This document shows, piece after piece, positions 63,601-64,000 of a DNA stretch of 64,000 nucleotides. A program made the translations under genes and the position numbers. The DNA is from Tamlana sp038148895 (lineage in GTDB: Bacteria > Bacteroidota > Bacteroidia > Flavobacteriales > Flavobacteriaceae). Position 1 is the stretch's first letter; every line of letters begins with the position of its first letter. A model generated the notes under the pieces. It saw only the letters and a list, made by a program, of their open reading frames with translations. It made no database searches and had not been told where the DNA came from. The stretch lies in assembly GCA_038148895.1 (NCBI GenBank), contig JBBVGQ010000004.1; one strand, given 5' to 3'.

Positions 63601-63999
63601 TAAAATAGGGTGGCACCACGCTGGATTTGCCCCTGTAATTAAAAAACAATCGGCCAATTCAATATCTTCATAAGAAATGGGCACACTGTCTTCCCCAAAT
63701 GTTTTCTTATAGCCAACCACGGCAGAACTCATGCATAATCGCGAATTGGTATCAATATTATTGGTTCCCAAAAACCCTTTGGTTAGCTTGTTGGCAATGT
63801 AATATTCTTCGGTTAAGCTTTGTCCGGACACATAAAAGCCAACACTATCTGGCCCATATTTTTTTATAATCGATTTAAAAACACTGGCTGCCCTATCCAA
63901 AGCGTCATCCCAACTTACTCGTTCTCGGGGGTGCGATCTGCTCCAACGCATTTCGGGGTATAAAATCCTGTCGGAAACATCATTGGCAACATAGTGCAA
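60628..63999 (-). CDS. Nitrate reductase fused to FAD oxidoreductase and BFD domain, N terminus cut
   Basis: The visible ~1123 residues run off the right edge; the first codon seen is an internal Leu, and the N-terminal [4Fe-4S] segment lies outside. Residues ~1-640 are a molybdopterin nitrate-reductase domain of the NasA type; the Mo-ligand cysteine is C89 in SRLCMSSAV. A dinucleotide-binding domain ends this part. Residues ~650-1060 are an NAD(P)H/FAD oxidoreductase like the N-terminal half of NirB (IIIAGAGAAAFRF). Residues ~1075-1123 are a BFD-type [2Fe-2S] domain (CSC ... GLGCGSC). Electrons could pass from NAD(P)H to nitrate within one chain. Cytoplasmic. Confidence 0.9.
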   Translation of the reverse strand: MHYVANDVSDRILYPEMRWSRSHPRERVSWDDALDRAASVFKSIIKKYGPDSVGFYVSGQSLTEEYYIANKLTKGFLGTNNIDTNSRLCMSSAVVGYKKTFGEDSVPISYEDIELADCFLITGANPAWCHPILFRRIEKRKEENPEVKIIVVDPRKTDSANFADLHLQLLPGTDVVLYNAIGRCLYKRGLIDEEFIKNHTEGFDEYKDLIFKTTLKQASLLCGVPEKDIQKAADIIGVSKGFISMWAMGLNQSVVGTDKNVSLLNLSLITGKIGKPGSGPFSLTGQPNAMGGREVGGMANLLAVHKDLMNEEHRREVAQFWGVDRINPKPGLTATEMFDALESGKMKAVWIACTNPLVSLPNTHRIEKAMKNAKFVVVQDISHKSDTVAYADLVLPAAAWLEKEGTMTNSERRISYLPKEINAPGEARPDVEILCDFAQRMGFRGFNYSNTEEIYDEYASMTKGTNIDVSFLNYERLKLEGTFQWPVPEYRHKGTPRLFEDKKFYTPSQKAQFNIPNHIVNTSVQPNEDFPLILTTGRIRDQWHTMTKTGKVSRLKTHYPKPVLEINPVDAYLYKLKDGDITEIKSENGVVRVRAKVTDSIKKGVVFLPMHWGKQLQSDLNRANNLTNTHVDPTSKEPDFKFTRVSVAKYKKVVEKIIIAGAGAAAFRFVQNYREYNQADEIHVFSKEPNLFYNRVLLPEYVTEELSWEQLLKIKKLELAKLNIQVHPETHIINIDKKHKVVVDSNNKEYGFDKLILATGSRAFIPKDVQIDLPGRFTMRNKRDADDFKAYLEATGLPPEEQHVVIVGGGLLGLELAAAMKHKNVKITIIQRASRLMERQLDKVSSKLLALDVQERGIQIYFDNEVSTVFDDDETGELNITLKSGKFITANAIVYAIGTIPNIEIARENGIACSRGVKVNQHLQSSHPDIFAIGEIAEFNNQLFGITSAAEEQANILANFIAGDISVAYNGSVLMNILKFNDLNLCSIGDISVPENDDSYEEVIFTDIKKRYYKKCIVKDDLLVGAVLMGDKNEFAEFKTMIESKIEMAEKRDTLLRGASNTEPVVGKLVCSCSQVGAGNIEEAVKKGCSDFTELCNKTGAGLGCGSCKTEVREILMNSKVLV

Positions 64000-64000
64000 A

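Noticed and set aside
1..64000. CRISPR arrays, complete insertion sequences, prophage genes and rRNA genes
   Set aside because: None was recognised on either strand.

Overview
The window is chromosomal DNA of a member of the Bacteroidota, most likely a marine Flavobacteriaceae. The signs are low G+C content, type IX secretion (Por) sorting domains, many SPII lipoproteins, promoters of the TAnnTTTG -7 type, a near absence of Shine-Dalgarno sequences, and a YtxJ-type bacillithiol protein.

Layout. (1) 1-7.9 kb: secreted or surface proteins (a propeller protein with a Por tail, a DUF2846-like lipoprotein, a 14-repeat FG-GAP protein, two lipoproteins) around a tRNA-Arg(TCT). The 3' end and terminator of this tRNA recur in decayed form at 1.2 kb and perhaps at 0.5 kb. 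(2) 7.9-23.3 kb: housekeeping and isolated genes (glyA, fumarylacetoacetase, an RloC-like anticodon nuclease candidate, a membrane class III cyclase, kdgK, ytxJ, clpB, deoC, a GNAT-fold protein), with short inverted intergenic repeats. (3) 23.4-32.0 kb: a minus-strand operon of a tricorn-like S41 protease, an Nramp-fold transporter without the usual metal-ligand motifs and 5-oxoprolinase pxpABC, then yifB/comM. (4) 32.2-38.9 kb: a nitrate uptake block of an outer-membrane porin, an NrtABCD-type ABC transporter and an FNR-like regulator with four candidate cluster cysteines. The regulator and nrtA promoters share an almost identical 16-bp palindrome. (5) 39.3-51.8 kb: an envelope sulfur-metabolism island. 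It holds a dodecaheme cytochrome c divergent from a Tat-exported molybdopterin enzyme, PsrB-type ferredoxin and NrfD/PsrC subunits, two half-size YeeE/YedE sulfur transporters, two membrane-anchored rhodanese-fold proteins that have lost the loop cysteine but end in Lys-rich ...EGGC tails, two exported double rhodaneses, an OprP-like porin and a Crp/Fnr regulator. An exact 16-bp CRP-type palindrome occurs once in each of its two main promoter regions. (6) 51.9-58.5 kb: one compact Moco operon (moeA, modE-like, TSUP, mobA, moaD, moeB-rhodanese, moaE, moaCB, moaA). (7) 58.5-64.0 kb: a small heat-shock protein, then a minus-strand nitrate assimilation pair: a siroheme-less nitrite/sulfite-reductase-like protein with a rubredoxin tail, and a large nitrate reductase fused to an FAD oxidoreductase and a BFD [2Fe-2S] domain. 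The second gene runs off the right edge.

How it fits together. The Moco operon lies between the two molybdoenzymes of the window (the sulfur enzyme and nitrate reductase) and can supply both. The nrt block imports nitrate for the reductase at the right edge. The most unusual part is the sulfur island. Its two C-terminal GGC tails look like swinging sulfur-carrier arms comparable in idea to the GGCGG arm of SoxY, but placed on rhodanese folds that have lost their own active cysteine. This is an inference from sequence.
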